Shown: positions 1-9,941, counted from the stretch's first letter. The stretch is DNA of 64,000 nt from Streptomyces sp. Ru71 (GCF_002920535.1 NZ_PQSS01000015.1:1-64000); one strand, 5' to 3'. Translations and numbers: made by a program. The notes: generated by a model not told the origin, from the letters alone.

Positions 1-244
1 CCGTCCTCGGGTCCTGGTCGGTGAGCGAGTCGACGATGCCGCGCGCCGCGTAGAAGGCGTCGCTGGTCGCCGCCTGGTGCGGGTCGACGCAGGTCGGGTC
101 GGAGGACAGGGCGAACGTCAGACGGCCTCCCGCGTCCGCGCCGGGCCGGCCGCTGCCAAAGGAGCCGGAGGAGCAGGCGGTCAGCGGCAGGGACAGGCAC
201 AGCGCGGAGACGAGCAGGACGGCATGGCGTCTGGGACGGGGCAT
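1..244 (-). CDS. ABC transporter solute-binding lipoprotein (family 5), 5' part only
   Basis: Only the N-terminal 81 residues are inside the window; the gene runs off the left edge. The start is the ATG at 244-242, preceded by GGAG about 10 nt upstream. The product begins with Arg-rich residues and a hydrophobic stretch ending in the lipobox LPLTAC, so it should be a lipid-anchored extracytoplasmic protein. The mature start reads GRLTFALSSDPTCVDPHQ, the usual opening of peptide/nickel-type (SBP_bac_5) binding proteins. Its substrate cannot be told from this fragment. It is separated from the regulator gene upstream by a strong hairpin, so it probably lies outside the polyketide cluster. Confidence 0.8.
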   Translation of the reverse strand, partial: MPRPRRHAVLLVSALCLSLPLTACSSGSFGSGRPGADAGGRLTFALSSDPTCVDPHQAATSDAFYAARGIVDSLTDQDPRT

Positions 245-320
245 GGCGGAGGAACTCCAGTGGCGAGGACGGTGAAGGAAAGGGGGGAGGGCTGGATCAG
301 AGAGACGAGGGGCCGATGTC

Positions 321-366
321 CGGGGTGAAGGAGGGGGCACGGCGGTGTGCCCCCTCCTTCACCCCG
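321..366 (-). terminator. Strong GC-rich hairpin terminator after the response regulator gene
   Basis: A perfect 20-bp inverted repeat (arms 321-340 and 347-366) closes a 6-nt loop. It starts 4 nt after the stop of the regulator gene at 371. No U-tract follows, which is common for Streptomyces terminators. It should stop transcription of the regulator before the lipoprotein gene. Confidence 0.8.
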
Positions 367-370
367 GGTG

Positions 371-1057
371 TCAGGGACGGCCGAACCGGAAGCCGACACC
401 GCGGACGGTGACGATCCAGTCCCGGGCGCCCAACTTGGTGCGTAACGCGCTGACATGGGTGTCGATGGTGCGGCTGGCGCGGGCGCCGGGTGTGTAACCG
501 GAGCTGTGGAAGCCCCATACGTCGGCCATCAGCTGGGCCCGTGAGTGCACGGTGTGCGGCTCGGAGGCGAGCCGGTAGAGCAGGTCGAACTCCTTGCGGG
601 TCAGGCTGATCGGCCGTCCGTTGAGCCGCACCGCCCGGGTCTCGGGATCGATGCAGAGGGAGCCGAGCGCGAGGGGTGCCGCCCCGGCCGCCGGCGCCGC
701 CCGCAGCCGGGTGCGCCGCAGCACCGCTTCGATGCGGGCCAGCAGCTCCCGCAGGCCGTACGGCTTGGCCATGCAGTCGTCGCACCCCGCCTGTAAGCAG
801 AGGATGCGGTCGAGATTCACACCCGAATCGGTGAAGGCGATGATGGGGACGTCACTGACGGCGCGTACGGTGCGGCACACCTCCAGGCCGTCGATGTCCG
901 ACAACCGCAGATCGACGAGAAGCAGGTCGAACTTGTCGTGTATTTCCAGCGCCTCGCTTCCTGTGCTGCATTCCTGCACGTCGAATCCATGGCGTTTCAG
1001 CTCGCTGCTCAGGGATTTGCCGCCGGACACGTCGGAGTCGACCACCAATGCTCGCAT
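371..1057 (-). CDS. OmpR-family (JadR1/LndI-like) atypical response regulator
   Basis: The 228-residue protein has a receiver domain (about 1-115) and a C-terminal winged-helix DNA-binding domain (about 130-228, with PISLTRKEFDLLYRLA and the closing VRGVGFRFG). The start is ATG 1057-1055 with GGGGGAG 5 nt upstream; an upstream in-frame ATG at 1117 has no good site. The phospho-acceptor Asp49, Thr76 and Lys98 are present, but the acidic pocket is D7-S8 instead of two acids. It lies divergent from the first oxygenase gene, the position held by cluster activators in landomycin/jadomycin-type clusters. No sensor kinase is adjacent. I infer a pathway-specific activator, possibly responding to pathway products rather than phosphorylation. 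Confidence 0.85.
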   Translation of the reverse strand: MRALVVDSDVSGGKSLSSELKRHGFDVQECSTGSEALEIHDKFDLLLVDLRLSDIDGLEVCRTVRAVSDVPIIAFTDSGVNLDRILCLQAGCDDCMAKPYGLRELLARIEAVLRRTRLRAAPAAGAAPLALGSLCIDPETRAVRLNGRPISLTRKEFDLLYRLASEPHTVHSRAQLMADVWGFHSSGYTPGARASRTIDTHVSALRTKLGARDWIVTVRGVGFRFGRP

Positions 1058-1515
1058 GTTCTCCCCCGATTTCTGTGCCGCAGGCGTACACCCGATGAGC
1101 AGGCTGGCGGATATCACTGGGGAACCACAAGGCAGGTCCCCTTTCTTTCACAAGCCTGTAAAGTCGGTGAGGAGCGACGCCGGTGGCGCTCCGCCACCCA
1201 TAGGGGCGCGAACTCCCAGGCTAGGTCGGTGCGTTGCGGTCGGCAGTGAGCTGAGTCACAAGGCGTGTCCGGGGTCGGCGCCGTGGCCGGGGACTGCCGC
1301 GGATTTGTACATCCTCTGACCTTTCTCTGACATTTCTCTGTCGTTCCTCTGCCGCTTTTATGCCGGCGGCCAACGTCAAGAAATCAAGGCACCGGTTGAC
1401 GATCGTCTGACAGCTCCCTTTGCAGGTCCTGGACTTCGCCGGTTGAAAACACAAGCAGTGGTGGATCAGGCTGTCGGTGTCGCTCGAAATGACCCTCACG
1501 AGGAGGGAGAGCTGT
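1058..1515. other. Divergent regulatory region between regulator and oxygenase
   Basis: This 458-bp stretch has no gene. It must hold the promoters of the minus-strand regulator and of the plus-strand polyketide operon. Four tandem 11-bp repeats lie at 1311-1354. A TTGACG at 1396-1401 could be a -35 element for the plus-strand operon, but no convincing -10 follows at 17 bp. Confidence 0.6.
1311..1354. promoter_or_regulatory. Four tandem 11-bp direct repeats, likely regulator-binding array
   Basis: The heptamers CTCTGAC, CTCTGAC, CTCTGTC and CTCTGCC begin at 1314, 1325, 1336 and 1347, exactly 11 bp apart, inside a unit resembling TTYCTCTGNCR. Winged-helix activators of the OmpR/SARP type bind heptamer direct repeats spaced one helical turn apart. 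An AT-rich stretch (CTTTTATG, 1355-1362) follows on the plus side and TACAAAT (1309-1303) on the minus side, so the array could serve either divergent promoter. Confidence 0.7.
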
Positions 1516-3078
1516 ATGGATGCTTCCGTGGTCGTCGTGGGAGCGGGGCCCGCCGGGCTCATGCTCGCCGGAGAATTGCGGCTGGCCGGCATCGACGTCA
1601 TCGTGCTGGAACGACTGGTGCGGCGTACCGGAGAATCACGCGGACTGGGATTCACCGTCCGCACCCTGGAGACCTTCGACCAGCGCGGGCTCCTGCCCCG
1701 CTTCGGTGACCTGCACACCGGCACCGAGGGCCACTTCGGCGGGATACCGCTCGACTTCGGCGTCCTCGGCGCGGGGCACCGGGCGGCCAGGACCGTCCCG
1801 CAGTCCGTCACCGAGACCGTCCTGGAGAGCTGGGCGCGCGAGCTCGGCGCCGACATCCGGCGCGGGCACACGTTCCTCTCCCTGGACCAGGACGAGACGT
1901 CGGTCGCGGTGCGGGTGGGCACGGACAGCGGGGAGCAGACCCTGCGCGCCCGCTACCTGGTCGGCACCGACGGCGGCCGCAGCAGCGTGCGCAAGGCGGC
2001 CGGCTTCGACTTCCCCGGCACCGCCGCCACCACCGAACTGCTCCTCGCCGACATCCGGGGCGTCGACGTGACACCCCGCATGACCGGTGAAGTGGTCTCC
2101 GGGGGCATGGTGATGGCCGCGCCGCTCGGCGGCGGCGTGCACCGGGTCATCGTCGGCGAGCGCGGCACCCCACCGCGCCGGCGCGACGGACCGCCCCGCT
2201 ACGACGAGGTCGCCGACACCTGGAAACGGCTGACCGGGGCGGACATCTCGCACGCCGAACCCGTCTGGGTGAGCGCCTTCACGGACGCCACCCGGCAGGT
2301 CACCGAGTACCGGCGCGGGCGGGTCCTGCTGGCCGGGGACGCCGCGCACATCCATCTGCCGGCCGGCGGACAGGGCATGAACACCTCGATCCAGGACTCG
2401 GTGAACCTGGGCTGGAAGCTCGCCGCCGTGCTCCGCGGGACCGCACCCGCCGGCCTGCTCGACACCTACCACACCGAACGCCACCGTGTGGGCCGCCAGT
2501 TGCTGGCCAACACCCGCGCGCAGTCGCTGCTCATCCTCGGCGGCGACGAGGTGCAGCCCCTGCGGGACGTGCTGGGCGAACTGCTCGCCTACGAGGACGT
2601 CGCCCGGCATCTCGCCGCCAAGGTCAGCGGTGTGGAGATCCGCTACGACGTCGGCGGCGGGCGGCATCCGCTGCTCGGCGCCCGGCTGCCCGCACTGCGC
2701 CTGACCGCCGGGCGGCGGACCACCAGCAGCACCGCCCTGCTCAGGAGCGGGCGCGGCGTCCTGCTGGACCTGGAGGACAACCGGTGGCTGCGCCGCCGCG
2801 CCGCCCCCTGGCGCGACCGCGTCGACATCGTCACCGCCACGCCCGAGGAAGCCCTCGCCGCCCCGGAGGAAGCCCTCGCCGCCCCGGAGCAGGCCTCCGC
2901 CGCACCCGAGGCGCCGGCGGCGCACCCCACTTCCGCGGTGCTGCTGCGCCCGGACGGCTATGTGGCCTGGGCCGCGCCCGGCAGCCACCACGACCTGCCC
3001 ACCGCACTGGACCGCTGGTTCGGTCCCGCCCGGACCCGTCTGCGAGACCGGTCCCGGACCCGTTCCCGAGAGAGGTAA
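1516..3078 (+). CDS. FAD-dependent aromatic monooxygenase (PgaE/LndE-like)
   Basis: This 520-residue class A flavoprotein hydroxylase probably hydroxylates the angucycline core (C-12 type reaction of PgaE/UrdE/JadH). The start is ATG 1516 with AGGAGGG 8 nt upstream. Visible motifs are the Rossmann GAGPAG (9-14), the DG motif at 152-153 ([11 protein letters not shown]) and the GD motif at 274-275 ([17 protein letters not shown]). A thioredoxin-like C-terminal domain follows from about 395. Within it residues 443-468 form a low-complexity PEEALAA-type insertion, encoded by two identical 21-bp units (2845-2886) and a decayed third. It is first in an operon whose genes overlap or nearly touch. 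Confidence 0.9.
   Translation: MDASVVVVGAGPAGLMLAGELRLAGIDVIVLERLVRRTGESRGLGFTVRTLETFDQRGLLPRFGDLHTGTEGHFGGIPLDFGVLGAGHRAARTVPQSVTETVLESWARELGADIRRGHTFLSLDQDETSVAVRVGTDSGEQTLRARYLVGTDGGRSSVRKAAGFDFPGTAATTELLLADIRGVDVTPRMTGEVVSGGMVMAAPLGGGVHRVIVGERGTPPRRRDGPPRYDEVADTWKRLTGADISHAEPVWVSAFTDATRQVTEYRRGRVLLAGDAAHIHLPAGGQGMNTSIQDSVNLGWKLAAVLRGTAPAGLLDTYHTERHRVGRQLLANTRAQSLLILGGDEVQPLRDVLGELLAYEDVARHLAAKVSGVEIRYDVGGGRHPLLGARLPALRLTAGRRTTSSTALLRSGRGVLLDLEDNRWLRRRAAPWRDRVDIVTATPEEALAAPEEALAAPEQASAAPEAPAAHPTSAVLLRPDGYVAWAAPGSHHDLPTALDRWFGPARTRLRDRSRTRSRER
2845..2907 (+). repeat. 21-bp tandem repeats inside the oxygenase gene
   Basis: Two identical 21-bp units (2845-2865 and 2866-2886) are followed by a degenerate third (2887-2907). 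They are in frame and encode EEALAAP-type heptads in the C-terminal domain, so copy-number change would alter the protein without breaking the frame. Confidence 0.9.
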
Positions 3079-3080
3079 CG

Positions 3081-3407
3081 ATGCACAGCACCCTGATCGT
3101 CGCGCGGATGGAACTCGGCTCGGCCGACGACGTCGCGCGCCTGTTCCGCGAGTTCGACGCCACGGAGATGCCCCACGTCATGGGCACCCGGCGGCGTCAG
3201 CTCTTCGCCTACCGCGGTCTGTACTTCCACCTGCAGGACTTCGACGACAACGACGGCGGCGAACGCATCGAGACCGCCAAGTCGGACCCGAGGTTCGTGG
3301 CCATCAGCGAGGACCTCAAGCCGCACATCGAGGCCTACGACCCCGCCACCTGGCGCTCCCCGGCCGACGCCCTGGCGCACCGCTTCTACCAGTGGAACGC
3401 CTCATGA
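3081..3407 (+). CDS. TcmI-family polyketide cyclase
   Basis: This 108-residue protein matches the small TcmI/LndF cyclases (dimeric ferredoxin-like fold) that close a later ring of the polyketide. Its opening [20 protein letters not shown] and the phrase [20 protein letters not shown] are typical. The ATG at 3081 follows the oxygenase stop by 2 nt, with a ribosome site (GAGAGAGG) in the end of that gene. Its stop overlaps the KS-alpha start (ATGA at 3404). The position between oxygenase and KS-alpha is the standard E-F-A-B-C order of angucycline clusters. Confidence 0.92.
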   Translation: MHSTLIVARMELGSADDVARLFREFDATEMPHVMGTRRRQLFAYRGLYFHLQDFDDNDGGERIETAKSDPRFVAISEDLKPHIEAYDPATWRSPADALAHRFYQWNAS

Positions 3408-4684
3408 GCGTCGACGACGCCCGCCGGGTCGTGATCACGGGCATCGGTGTCACCGCGCCCGGCGGAATCGGTACCAAGAACTTCTGGCAGCTGCTCGTCG
3501 ACGGGCGCACCGCGACCCGCCGCATCTCCTTCTTCGACGCCTCGCCCTTCCGCTCGCAGATCGCCGCCGAGGTCGACTTCGACGCCGAACTGGCCGGGCT
3601 GACCCCGCAGGAGATCCGCCGCATGGACCGGGCCGCGCAGTTCGCGGTCGTCACCGCGCGGGAGGCGGTCGAGGACAGCGGCCTCGCCTTCGACAGCCTC
3701 GACCCGAGCCGCACCGGCGTGACCATCGGCAGCGCGGTCGGCGCCACCACGGGACTCGACCAGGAGTACCGCACGGTCAGCGACGGCGGCCGGCTCGACG
3801 TGGTCGACCACCACTACGCCGTACCCCACCTCTACAACTTCCTGGTGCCGAGCTCCTTCGCCACGGAGGTGGCCTGGGCGGTGGGCGCCGAGGGCCCCAG
3901 CACGGTGATCTCCACCGGCTGCACCTCCGGCCTCGACGCCGTCGGCTACGCCACGGAGGTCATCCGCGACGGCCTCGCCGACGTCATGGTCGCCGGCGCC
4001 ACCGACGCGCCCATCTCCCCGATCACCGTGGCCTGCTTCGACGCCATCAAGGCCACCACCGCACGCAACGACGACCCGGAACACGCCTCACGCCCCTTCG
4101 ACGCCAGCCGCAACGGCTTCGTCCTCGGCGAGGGCTGCGCCGTGTTCGTCCTGGAACGCCTCGACCGCGCCCGCGCCCGGGGCGCGCACATCTACGCCGA
4201 GGTCGCCGGCTACGCCACCCGCTCCAACGCCTTCCACATGACGGGCCTGCGCCCCGACGGCCGGGAGATGGCCGAGGCCATCCGGGTCGCCCTGGACGAG
4301 GCCCGGCTCGACGCGGACCGGATCGACTACATCAACGCGCACGGCTCCGGCACCAAGCAGAACGACCGGCACGAGACCGCCGCCTTCAAGGCGAGCCTCG
4401 GCGACCACGCCTACCGCACGCCCGTCAGCTCCATCAAGTCGATGGTGGGGCACTCGCTCGGCGCCATCGGCTCCATCGAGATCGCCGCCTCCGCGCTGGC
4501 CATGGAGCACCACGTGGTTCCCCCCACGGCCAACCTGCACACCCCCGACCCCGAGTGCGACCTGGACTACGTGCCCCTCGTCGCCCGTGACCAGCTCACC
4601 GACACGGTGCTGTCGGTGGGCAGCGGCTTCGGCGGGTTCCAGAGCGCCGTGGTGCTCGCCCGGCCCGAGCGGAGCGCACGATGA
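3404..4684 (+). CDS. Type II PKS ketosynthase alpha (KS-alpha)
   Basis: The 426-residue protein is the catalytic subunit of the minimal polyketide synthase. The active-site Cys is C173 in [18 protein letters not shown]. The two catalytic His lie in NAHGSGT (about 313) and the GHSLGA motif (about 350). Length and sequence fit actinobacterial KS-alpha proteins. It works as a heterodimer with the chain-length factor encoded next, condensing malonyl units on the ACP. The start ATG overlaps the cyclase stop and its own stop overlaps the next start (ATGA at 4681), indicating coupled translation and equal stoichiometry. Confidence 0.97.
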   Translation: MSVDDARRVVITGIGVTAPGGIGTKNFWQLLVDGRTATRRISFFDASPFRSQIAAEVDFDAELAGLTPQEIRRMDRAAQFAVVTAREAVEDSGLAFDSLDPSRTGVTIGSAVGATTGLDQEYRTVSDGGRLDVVDHHYAVPHLYNFLVPSSFATEVAWAVGAEGPSTVISTGCTSGLDAVGYATEVIRDGLADVMVAGATDAPISPITVACFDAIKATTARNDDPEHASRPFDASRNGFVLGEGCAVFVLERLDRARARGAHIYAEVAGYATRSNAFHMTGLRPDGREMAEAIRVALDEARLDADRIDYINAHGSGTKQNDRHETAAFKASLGDHAYRTPVSSIKSMVGHSLGAIGSIEIAASALAMEHHVVPPTANLHTPDPECDLDYVPLVARDQLTDTVLSVGSGFGGFQSAVVLARPERSAR

Positions 4685-5901
4685 GCCCGCGCGCGGTGGT
4701 CACCGGGCTCGGCGTGGCGGCCCCCAACGGACTGGGCGTGGACGACTACTGGAAGGCCACGCTGGAGGGGCGCAGCGGCATCCGGGGCATCACCCGGTTC
4801 GACGCGTCCTCGTACCCCTCCCGGCTGGCCGGCGAGATCACCGGGTTCGTCGCGGAGGACCTGCTGCCCAGCAGGCTGCTGCCGCAGACCGACCGGATGA
4901 CCCGGATCGCCCTGGTCGGCGCGGACTGGGCGCTCGCCGACGCGGACGTGAGCCCCGGCCGGCTGCCGGACTACGACATCGGTGTGATCACCGCCAGTCA
5001 CTCGGGCGGCTTCGAGTTCGGCCAGAACGAGCTGAAGGCCCTGTGGAGCAAGGGCGGCCAGTACGTCTCCGCCTACCAGTCCTTCGCCTGGTTCTACGCC
5101 GTCAACAGCGGCCAGATCTCCATCCGGCACGGCATGCGCGGACCCAGCAGCGTCGTCGTCAGCGACCAGGCCGGCGGCCTCGACGCCCTGGCGCAGGCCC
5201 GCCGGCAGGTGCGCAAAGGCACCCCGGTGGTCGTCTCCGGCGCCGTCGACGCGTCGATCTGCTCCTGGGGCTGGGTGGCCCAGCTGGCCGGCGGCCGGCT
5301 CACCACCAGCGACGATCCGCGCCGCGCCTACCTGCCCTTCGACGCCGGTGCCTCCGGGCACGTTCCGGGCGAGGGCGGTGCCCTGCTGGTCGTGGAGGAC
5401 GCCGAGCACGCCGAGCGCCGCGGCGCCCCACGGATCTACGGCGAGATCGCCGGCCACGCGGCCACCATGGACCCCCGGCCCGGCAGCGACCGCGCGCCCG
5501 GACTGCGTACCGCCGTCGAACTCGCCCTGCGCGACGCGGGAACCGACGCCGACGACGTCGACGTGGTCTTCGCGGACGCCGCGGCCGTCCCCGAACTGGA
5601 CCGGATCGAGGCCGAGGCGATCAGCGCGGTGTTCGGGCCGCGCGGCGTCCCGGTCACCGCTCCCAAGACCATGACCGGCCGCCTGTACTCCGGTGCCGCC
5701 CCCCTCGATGTCGCCGCCGCGCTGCTCAGCATCCGCGACGGCGTCATCCCGCCGACCGTCGGCACCGCCCTCGCCGGCGACTACGACATCGACCTGGTCA
5801 CCGGCGTGCCCAGGACGGCACCGGTGCGCACCGCGCTGGTGCTGGCCCGCGGCCAGGGCGGCTTCAACTCCGCCATGGTCGTCCGCGCCGCCGGCCGCTG
5901 A
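4681..5901 (+). CDS. Type II PKS chain-length factor (KS-beta)
   Basis: The 406-residue partner of KS-alpha has the diagnostic Gln163 in place of the catalytic Cys ([15 protein letters not shown]), the signature of chain-length factors. It sets the length of the poly-beta-keto chain, expected to be a decaketide given the angucycline-like neighbours, and takes part in initiation. Its start overlaps the KS-alpha stop by 4 nt. A 42-nt gap with a GGAAAGG site separates it from the ACP gene. Confidence 0.96.
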   Translation: MSPRAVVTGLGVAAPNGLGVDDYWKATLEGRSGIRGITRFDASSYPSRLAGEITGFVAEDLLPSRLLPQTDRMTRIALVGADWALADADVSPGRLPDYDIGVITASHSGGFEFGQNELKALWSKGGQYVSAYQSFAWFYAVNSGQISIRHGMRGPSSVVVSDQAGGLDALAQARRQVRKGTPVVVSGAVDASICSWGWVAQLAGGRLTTSDDPRRAYLPFDAGASGHVPGEGGALLVVEDAEHAERRGAPRIYGEIAGHAATMDPRPGSDRAPGLRTAVELALRDAGTDADDVDVVFADAAAVPELDRIEAEAISAVFGPRGVPVTAPKTMTGRLYSGAAPLDVAAALLSIRDGVIPPTVGTALAGDYDIDLVTGVPRTAPVRTALVLARGQGGFNSAMVVRAAGR

Positions 5902-5943
5902 CCCACACCTGCCGGCTCCCACCACCCACGGAAAGGCTCTTCC

Positions 5944-6216
5944 ATGTCCACATCCGCCCTGTTCACCCTCGACGACCTGCGCCGCGTCCTGCGCGAGGCG
6001 GCCGGCGCCGACGAGGGCGTCGACCTCGACGGCGACATCCTCGACACCGAGTTCGAGGCCCTCGGCTACGAGTCGCTCGCCCTGCTGGAGACCGGCGGGC
6101 GCATCGAGCGCGAGTGGGGCATCTCGCTCGACGACGACGCGCTCGGCGACGCCGACACCCCGCGCGCCCTGATCGACGCGGTCAACGCGCGGCTGTCCGC
6201 CGCCAAGGCCGCCTGA
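5944..6216 (+). CDS. Acyl carrier protein of the type II PKS
   Basis: This 90-residue acidic carrier protein has the phosphopantetheine site Ser44 in LGYESLALLE. It carries the growing chain between KS-alpha/beta, ketoreductase and aromatase. The ATG at 5944 is preceded by GGAAAGG about 8 nt upstream. No phosphopantetheinyl transferase or malonyl-CoA transacylase gene is in the window, so these must be supplied from elsewhere, as is usual. Confidence 0.96.
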   Translation: MSTSALFTLDDLRRVLREAAGADEGVDLDGDILDTEFEALGYESLALLETGGRIEREWGISLDDDALGDADTPRALIDAVNARLSAAKAA

Positions 6217-6227
6217 GGAGGACCACC

Positions 6228-7013
6228 ATGACACAGAGCACCCCACGCGTCGCCCTGGTCACCGGGGCCACCAGCGGCATCGGACTGGCCGTGGCACGCC
6301 TGCTGGCCGGCCAGGGACACCGCGTGTACATCGGCGCGCGCAGCGCCGAGAACGTCGCCGAGACCGTCAAGCGCCTCCAGGACGAGGGGCTGGAGGTGGA
6401 CGGCTCGGTCGTCGACGTCCGCTCGCCGGAAGAGGTGCGGGCCTTCGTCGGCGCGGCCGTCGAACGGTTCGGCACGATCGACGTCCTCGTGAACAACGCG
6501 GGCCGCAGCGGCGGCGGAGTCACCGCCGACCTCGCGGACGAACTGTGGGACGACGTCCTCGAAACCAACCTCACCAGCGTCTTCCGGGTCACCCGGGAGG
6601 TGCTGAACGCGGGCGGCCTGCGCACCAAGGACCGCGGCCGCATCATCAACATCGCCTCGACGGCCGGCAAGCAGGGCGTCGTGCTCGGCGCCCCCTACTC
6701 GGCGTCCAAACACGGTGTCGTCGGCTTCACCAAGGCCCTCGGCAACGAACTCGCGCCCACCGGCATCACCGTCAACGCCGTCTGCCCCGGATACGTCGAG
6801 ACCCCGCTGGCGCAGCGGGTACGGCAGGGCTACGCGGCCGCCTACGACACCACCGAGGACGCGATCCTGGAGAAGTTCCAGGCGAAGATCCCGCTCGGCC
6901 GCTACTCGACGCCCGAGGAGGTCGCGGGCCTGGTCGGCTATCTGGCCTCCGACACGGCCGCCTCCATCACCGCGCAGGCCCTCAACGTCTGCGGCGGACT
7001 CGGCAACTACTGA
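6228..7013 (+). CDS. Polyketide C-9 ketoreductase (ActIII/LndD-like SDR)
   Basis: The 261-residue short-chain dehydrogenase has the NADPH motif TGATSGIG (about 13-20), the NNAG motif and the catalytic Ser/Tyr/Lys arrangement (NIAST... PYSASKHG). It closely resembles type II PKS ketoreductases that reduce the C-9 carbonyl and so set first-ring regiochemistry. The start is ATG 6228 with GAGGAG 7 nt upstream, 11 nt after the ACP stop. Confidence 0.95.
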   Translation: MTQSTPRVALVTGATSGIGLAVARLLAGQGHRVYIGARSAENVAETVKRLQDEGLEVDGSVVDVRSPEEVRAFVGAAVERFGTIDVLVNNAGRSGGGVTADLADELWDDVLETNLTSVFRVTREVLNAGGLRTKDRGRIINIASTAGKQGVVLGAPYSASKHGVVGFTKALGNELAPTGITVNAVCPGYVETPLAQRVRQGYAAAYDTTEDAILEKFQAKIPLGRYSTPEEVAGLVGYLASDTAASITAQALNVCGGLGNY

Positions 7014-7036
7014 CCACCCACTTCATCGGAGGCATC

Positions 7037-7975
7037 ATGACGAAGCGTCAGGTCGAACACGCCATCACGGTGGGAGCGGCCGCGGCCGACGTCTACCGGC
7101 TGCTCGCCGAGGTCGAGAACTGGCCGCGGCTCTTCCCGCCGTCCGTGTACGTCGACTACCTGGAGCGCGACGGCAACGAGGAGCGCATCCGCATCTGGGC
7201 CACCGCCAACGGCGAGCCCAAGAACTGGACGTCCCGCCGCGTCCTCGACCCCGAGGGCCTGCGCATCCGGTTCTGGCAGGAGGTCTCCGCCCCGCCCGTC
7301 AAGGAGATGACCGGCACCTGGATCATCGAGCCCCTCGGCGCGGCCGAGACCCGGGTGCGGCTGCTGCACGAGTACCGCGCCATCGACGACGACCCCGAGG
7401 GCCTCGCCTGGATCGACGAGGCCGTGGACCGCAACAGCAGGGCCGAACTGCCCGGCCTGAAGACCAACCTGGAACTGTCCACGCAGGCCGCCGGACTGAC
7501 CCTGTCCTTCGAGGACAGCGTCCGCATCGACGGCTCGGCCAAGGACGTGTTCGACTTCCTCAACGAGGCCCAGCTGTGGACCGAGCGGCTGCCGCACGTC
7601 GCCGCCGTCGAACTCACCGAGGACACACCGGGCCTGCAGACCCTGCGCATGGACACCCGCACCAAGGACGGCTCCACCCACACCACCGAGTCCGTGCGGG
7701 TCACCTTCCCGCACCACAGGATCGCCTACAAGCAGACCACCCTGCCCGCCCTGCTGACCCTGCACACCGGCTACTGGCAGCTCGACGAGGGCCCCGACGG
7801 CGTCACCACCGCCACCTCCCAGCACACCGTCGTCATCGCCGAGGAGAACATCGCACCTGTCCTCGGTCCGGACGCCGGCGTGCCCGAGGCGCGCGCCTAC
7901 CTTCGGGAGGCTCTCGGCGGCAACAGCCGCGCCACCCTGGGCCACGCCAAGGAGTACGCGGAAGCGCGGCGCTGA
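7037..7975 (+). CDS. Didomain aromatase/cyclase (LndL-like)
   Basis: This 312-residue protein consists of two START/Bet v1-like domains (about 1-155 and 156-312). Such didomain ARO/CYC enzymes aromatise the first ring of C-9-reduced polyketides, which fits the ketoreductase encoded just upstream. It starts MTKRQVEHAITVGAAAADVY at ATG 7037, with GGAGG 4-5 nt upstream. The second domain opens with LSFEDSVRIDGSAKDVFDFL. The next gene begins 2 nt after the stop. Confidence 0.94.
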   Translation: MTKRQVEHAITVGAAAADVYRLLAEVENWPRLFPPSVYVDYLERDGNEERIRIWATANGEPKNWTSRRVLDPEGLRIRFWQEVSAPPVKEMTGTWIIEPLGAAETRVRLLHEYRAIDDDPEGLAWIDEAVDRNSRAELPGLKTNLELSTQAAGLTLSFEDSVRIDGSAKDVFDFLNEAQLWTERLPHVAAVELTEDTPGLQTLRMDTRTKDGSTHTTESVRVTFPHHRIAYKQTTLPALLTLHTGYWQLDEGPDGVTTATSQHTVVIAEENIAPVLGPDAGVPEARAYLREALGGNSRATLGHAKEYAEARR

Positions 7976-7977
7976 CC

Positions 7978-9174
7978 ATGGCCGCACCCCCGCACACGGC
8001 GGGACACACCGACGTGATCGTCGTCGGCGCCGGGCCGGTCGGGCTGCTGCTCGCCGGTGAACTCAGGCTCGCCGGCGCCGGCGTCACCGTCCTGGAGCAG
8101 CTCACCGAGCCGACCCGGGAGTCACGCGCCTCCACCCTGCACACCCGCACCATGGAGATCCTGGCCGAGCGCGGACTGCTGGACCGCCTCGGCCCCCTGC
8201 CCGGCGGCGGCCCCGGCCACTTCGGCGGCCTCCCGCTCGACCTGGGTGCCGCCGCCCCCGGGCATCCGCACGCCGGTCAGTGGAAGTGCCCGCAGAGCCG
8301 CCTCGAAGCGGTCCTGCAGGTGTGGGCGAGCGAACTTGGCGCCCGCGTGCGGCGCGGCCACGCCGTCACCGGACTGCGCCAGTTCGACGACCGCGTCGTC
8401 GTCTCCGCCATCGAACTGGGCGGCCAGCCAGAGCAGTTGACGGCCTCCTACGTCGTCGGCTGCGACGGCGAACGCAGCACCGTACGGCAACTCGCCGGGT
8501 TCGACTTCCCCGGCGACGACGGCACCCTGGAGATGCTCCGGGCGGACGTGGCCGGCATAGACGTGCCCGACCGGCGCTTCGAGCGCAGGCCCCACGGGCT
8601 CGCCACCGCGCACCGCTGGCCCGACGGCACCACCCGGATCATGGTCCACGTCCACGGCGCGACACCCGGGGCGCGCACCGGCCCGCCCGCCTTCGAGGAG
8701 GTCGTCGCCGCCTGGGCGAAGGTCACCGGCGAGGACATCGGCCACGGCACGCCCGTATGGCTGAACGCCTTCGACAACACCCGCCGGCAGGCAGCCCGCT
8801 ACGTCCGGGGCCGTGTCCTGCTCGCCGGGGACGCCGCCCACGTCCAGATGCCGGTCGGCGGACAGGCCCTCAACCTCGGCCTGCAGGACGCCGCCGCACT
8901 GGGCCGGGCGCTCGCCGCCCACGCCACCGGACGCGCCCGCGGCGGCGAACTCGACGCCTACCACGCCGCCCGCCACCGCGCCGGCGCCCGCACTCTCACC
9001 GACATCCAGGCACAGGCCCGGCTGCTGCTCGGCGGACCCGAGGTGGACGGCCTGCGCTCGGTGTTCGCCGAACTGCTGGAGCTGGACGTGGTGCGCACCC
9101 ACCTCGCCCGCGGCATCAGCGGGCTGCGCGACACCGGCCACACCCCCGAAACCCCCGAGAAGACCAGGAGTTGA
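7978..9174 (+). CDS. Second FAD monooxygenase (PgaM/CabM-like oxygenase half)
   Basis: The 398-residue flavoprotein has GAGPVG (about 18-23), the DG motif (GCDGERSTVRQ) and the GD motif ([18 protein letters not shown]). It lacks the C-terminal thioredoxin-like domain of the first oxygenase. In PgaM, UrdM and LndM2 this type of oxygenase is fused to an SDR; here it ends and the SDR gene starts 3 nt later. The expected role is the second core oxygenation with 2,3-dehydration of the angucyclinone. Start ATG 7978 is 2 nt after the aromatase stop, so translation is probably coupled. Confidence 0.9.
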   Translation: MAAPPHTAGHTDVIVVGAGPVGLLLAGELRLAGAGVTVLEQLTEPTRESRASTLHTRTMEILAERGLLDRLGPLPGGGPGHFGGLPLDLGAAAPGHPHAGQWKCPQSRLEAVLQVWASELGARVRRGHAVTGLRQFDDRVVVSAIELGGQPEQLTASYVVGCDGERSTVRQLAGFDFPGDDGTLEMLRADVAGIDVPDRRFERRPHGLATAHRWPDGTTRIMVHVHGATPGARTGPPAFEEVVAAWAKVTGEDIGHGTPVWLNAFDNTRRQAARYVRGRVLLAGDAAHVQMPVGGQALNLGLQDAAALGRALAAHATGRARGGELDAYHAARHRAGARTLTDIQAQARLLLGGPEVDGLRSVFAELLELDVVRTHLARGISGLRDTGHTPETPEKTRS

Positions 9175-9177
9175 CCC

Positions 9178-9941
9178 ATGAGCCGGCTCACCGGAAAGAC
9201 CGCACTCGTCACCGGGTCCAGCCGCGGCATCGGCCGCGCCATCGCCGTGCGCCTCGCCCGGGAGGGCGCGCTCGTGGCCGTCCACTACGCCGCGAACGAG
9301 GCCGCCGCCCAGGAGACCCTGGAGCTGATCGAGAAGGACGGCGGCCACGGCTTCACCGTCCGCGCCGAACTCGGCGTGCCCGGAGACGTCCACGAACTCT
9401 TCCTCGGACTCGAACAGCAGCTGAAGGACCGTACCGGGGAGACCACCCTCGACATCGTCGTCAACAACGCGGGGGAGACCACCCAGGAGGGCGTACGGCC
9501 CGAGGACGTCACGGCGGAGCAGTTCGACCGCCTCTTCGCCGTCAACGCCAAGGCCCCCTACTTCCTCCTCCAGCGGGCCCTGCCGCACATACCCGAGGGC
9601 GGCCGCGTCATCAACATCTCCTCCGGGCTGACCCGGGTCGCCAACCCCGACCAGGTGGCGTACGCCATGACCAAGGGCGCGATCGAGCAGCTCACCCTGC
9701 ACCTCGCGCGGCTCCTCGCCCCGCGCGGGATCACCATCAACAGCGTGGCCCCGGGCATCACCGACAACGGCAGCCCCGTGTTCGGCATCCCCGAGGCCGT
9801 CGAGCAGATGGCCGCGCTCTCCGCGTTCAACCGGGTCGGCGAGGCCGGGGACGTCGCCGACGTGGTGACGTTCCTCGCCACCCACGAGGCGCGCTGGATC
9901 ACCGGGGCGTTCATCGACGCCAGCGGCGGGACGCTCCTCGG

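Noticed and set aside
1311..1354. Reading the 11-bp repeats as a proven SARP site
   Set aside because: No SARP with a transcriptional-activation (BTAD) domain is encoded in the window, and the distance to a -10 does not fit the usual 8 bp well. An OmpR-type regulator is the more likely binder.
8280..9177. Long plus-strand extension upstream of the SDR/carboxylase genes in another frame
   Set aside because: It is Arg-rich out-of-frame reading of the second oxygenase and SDR genes. The real starts have motifs and coupled overlaps.
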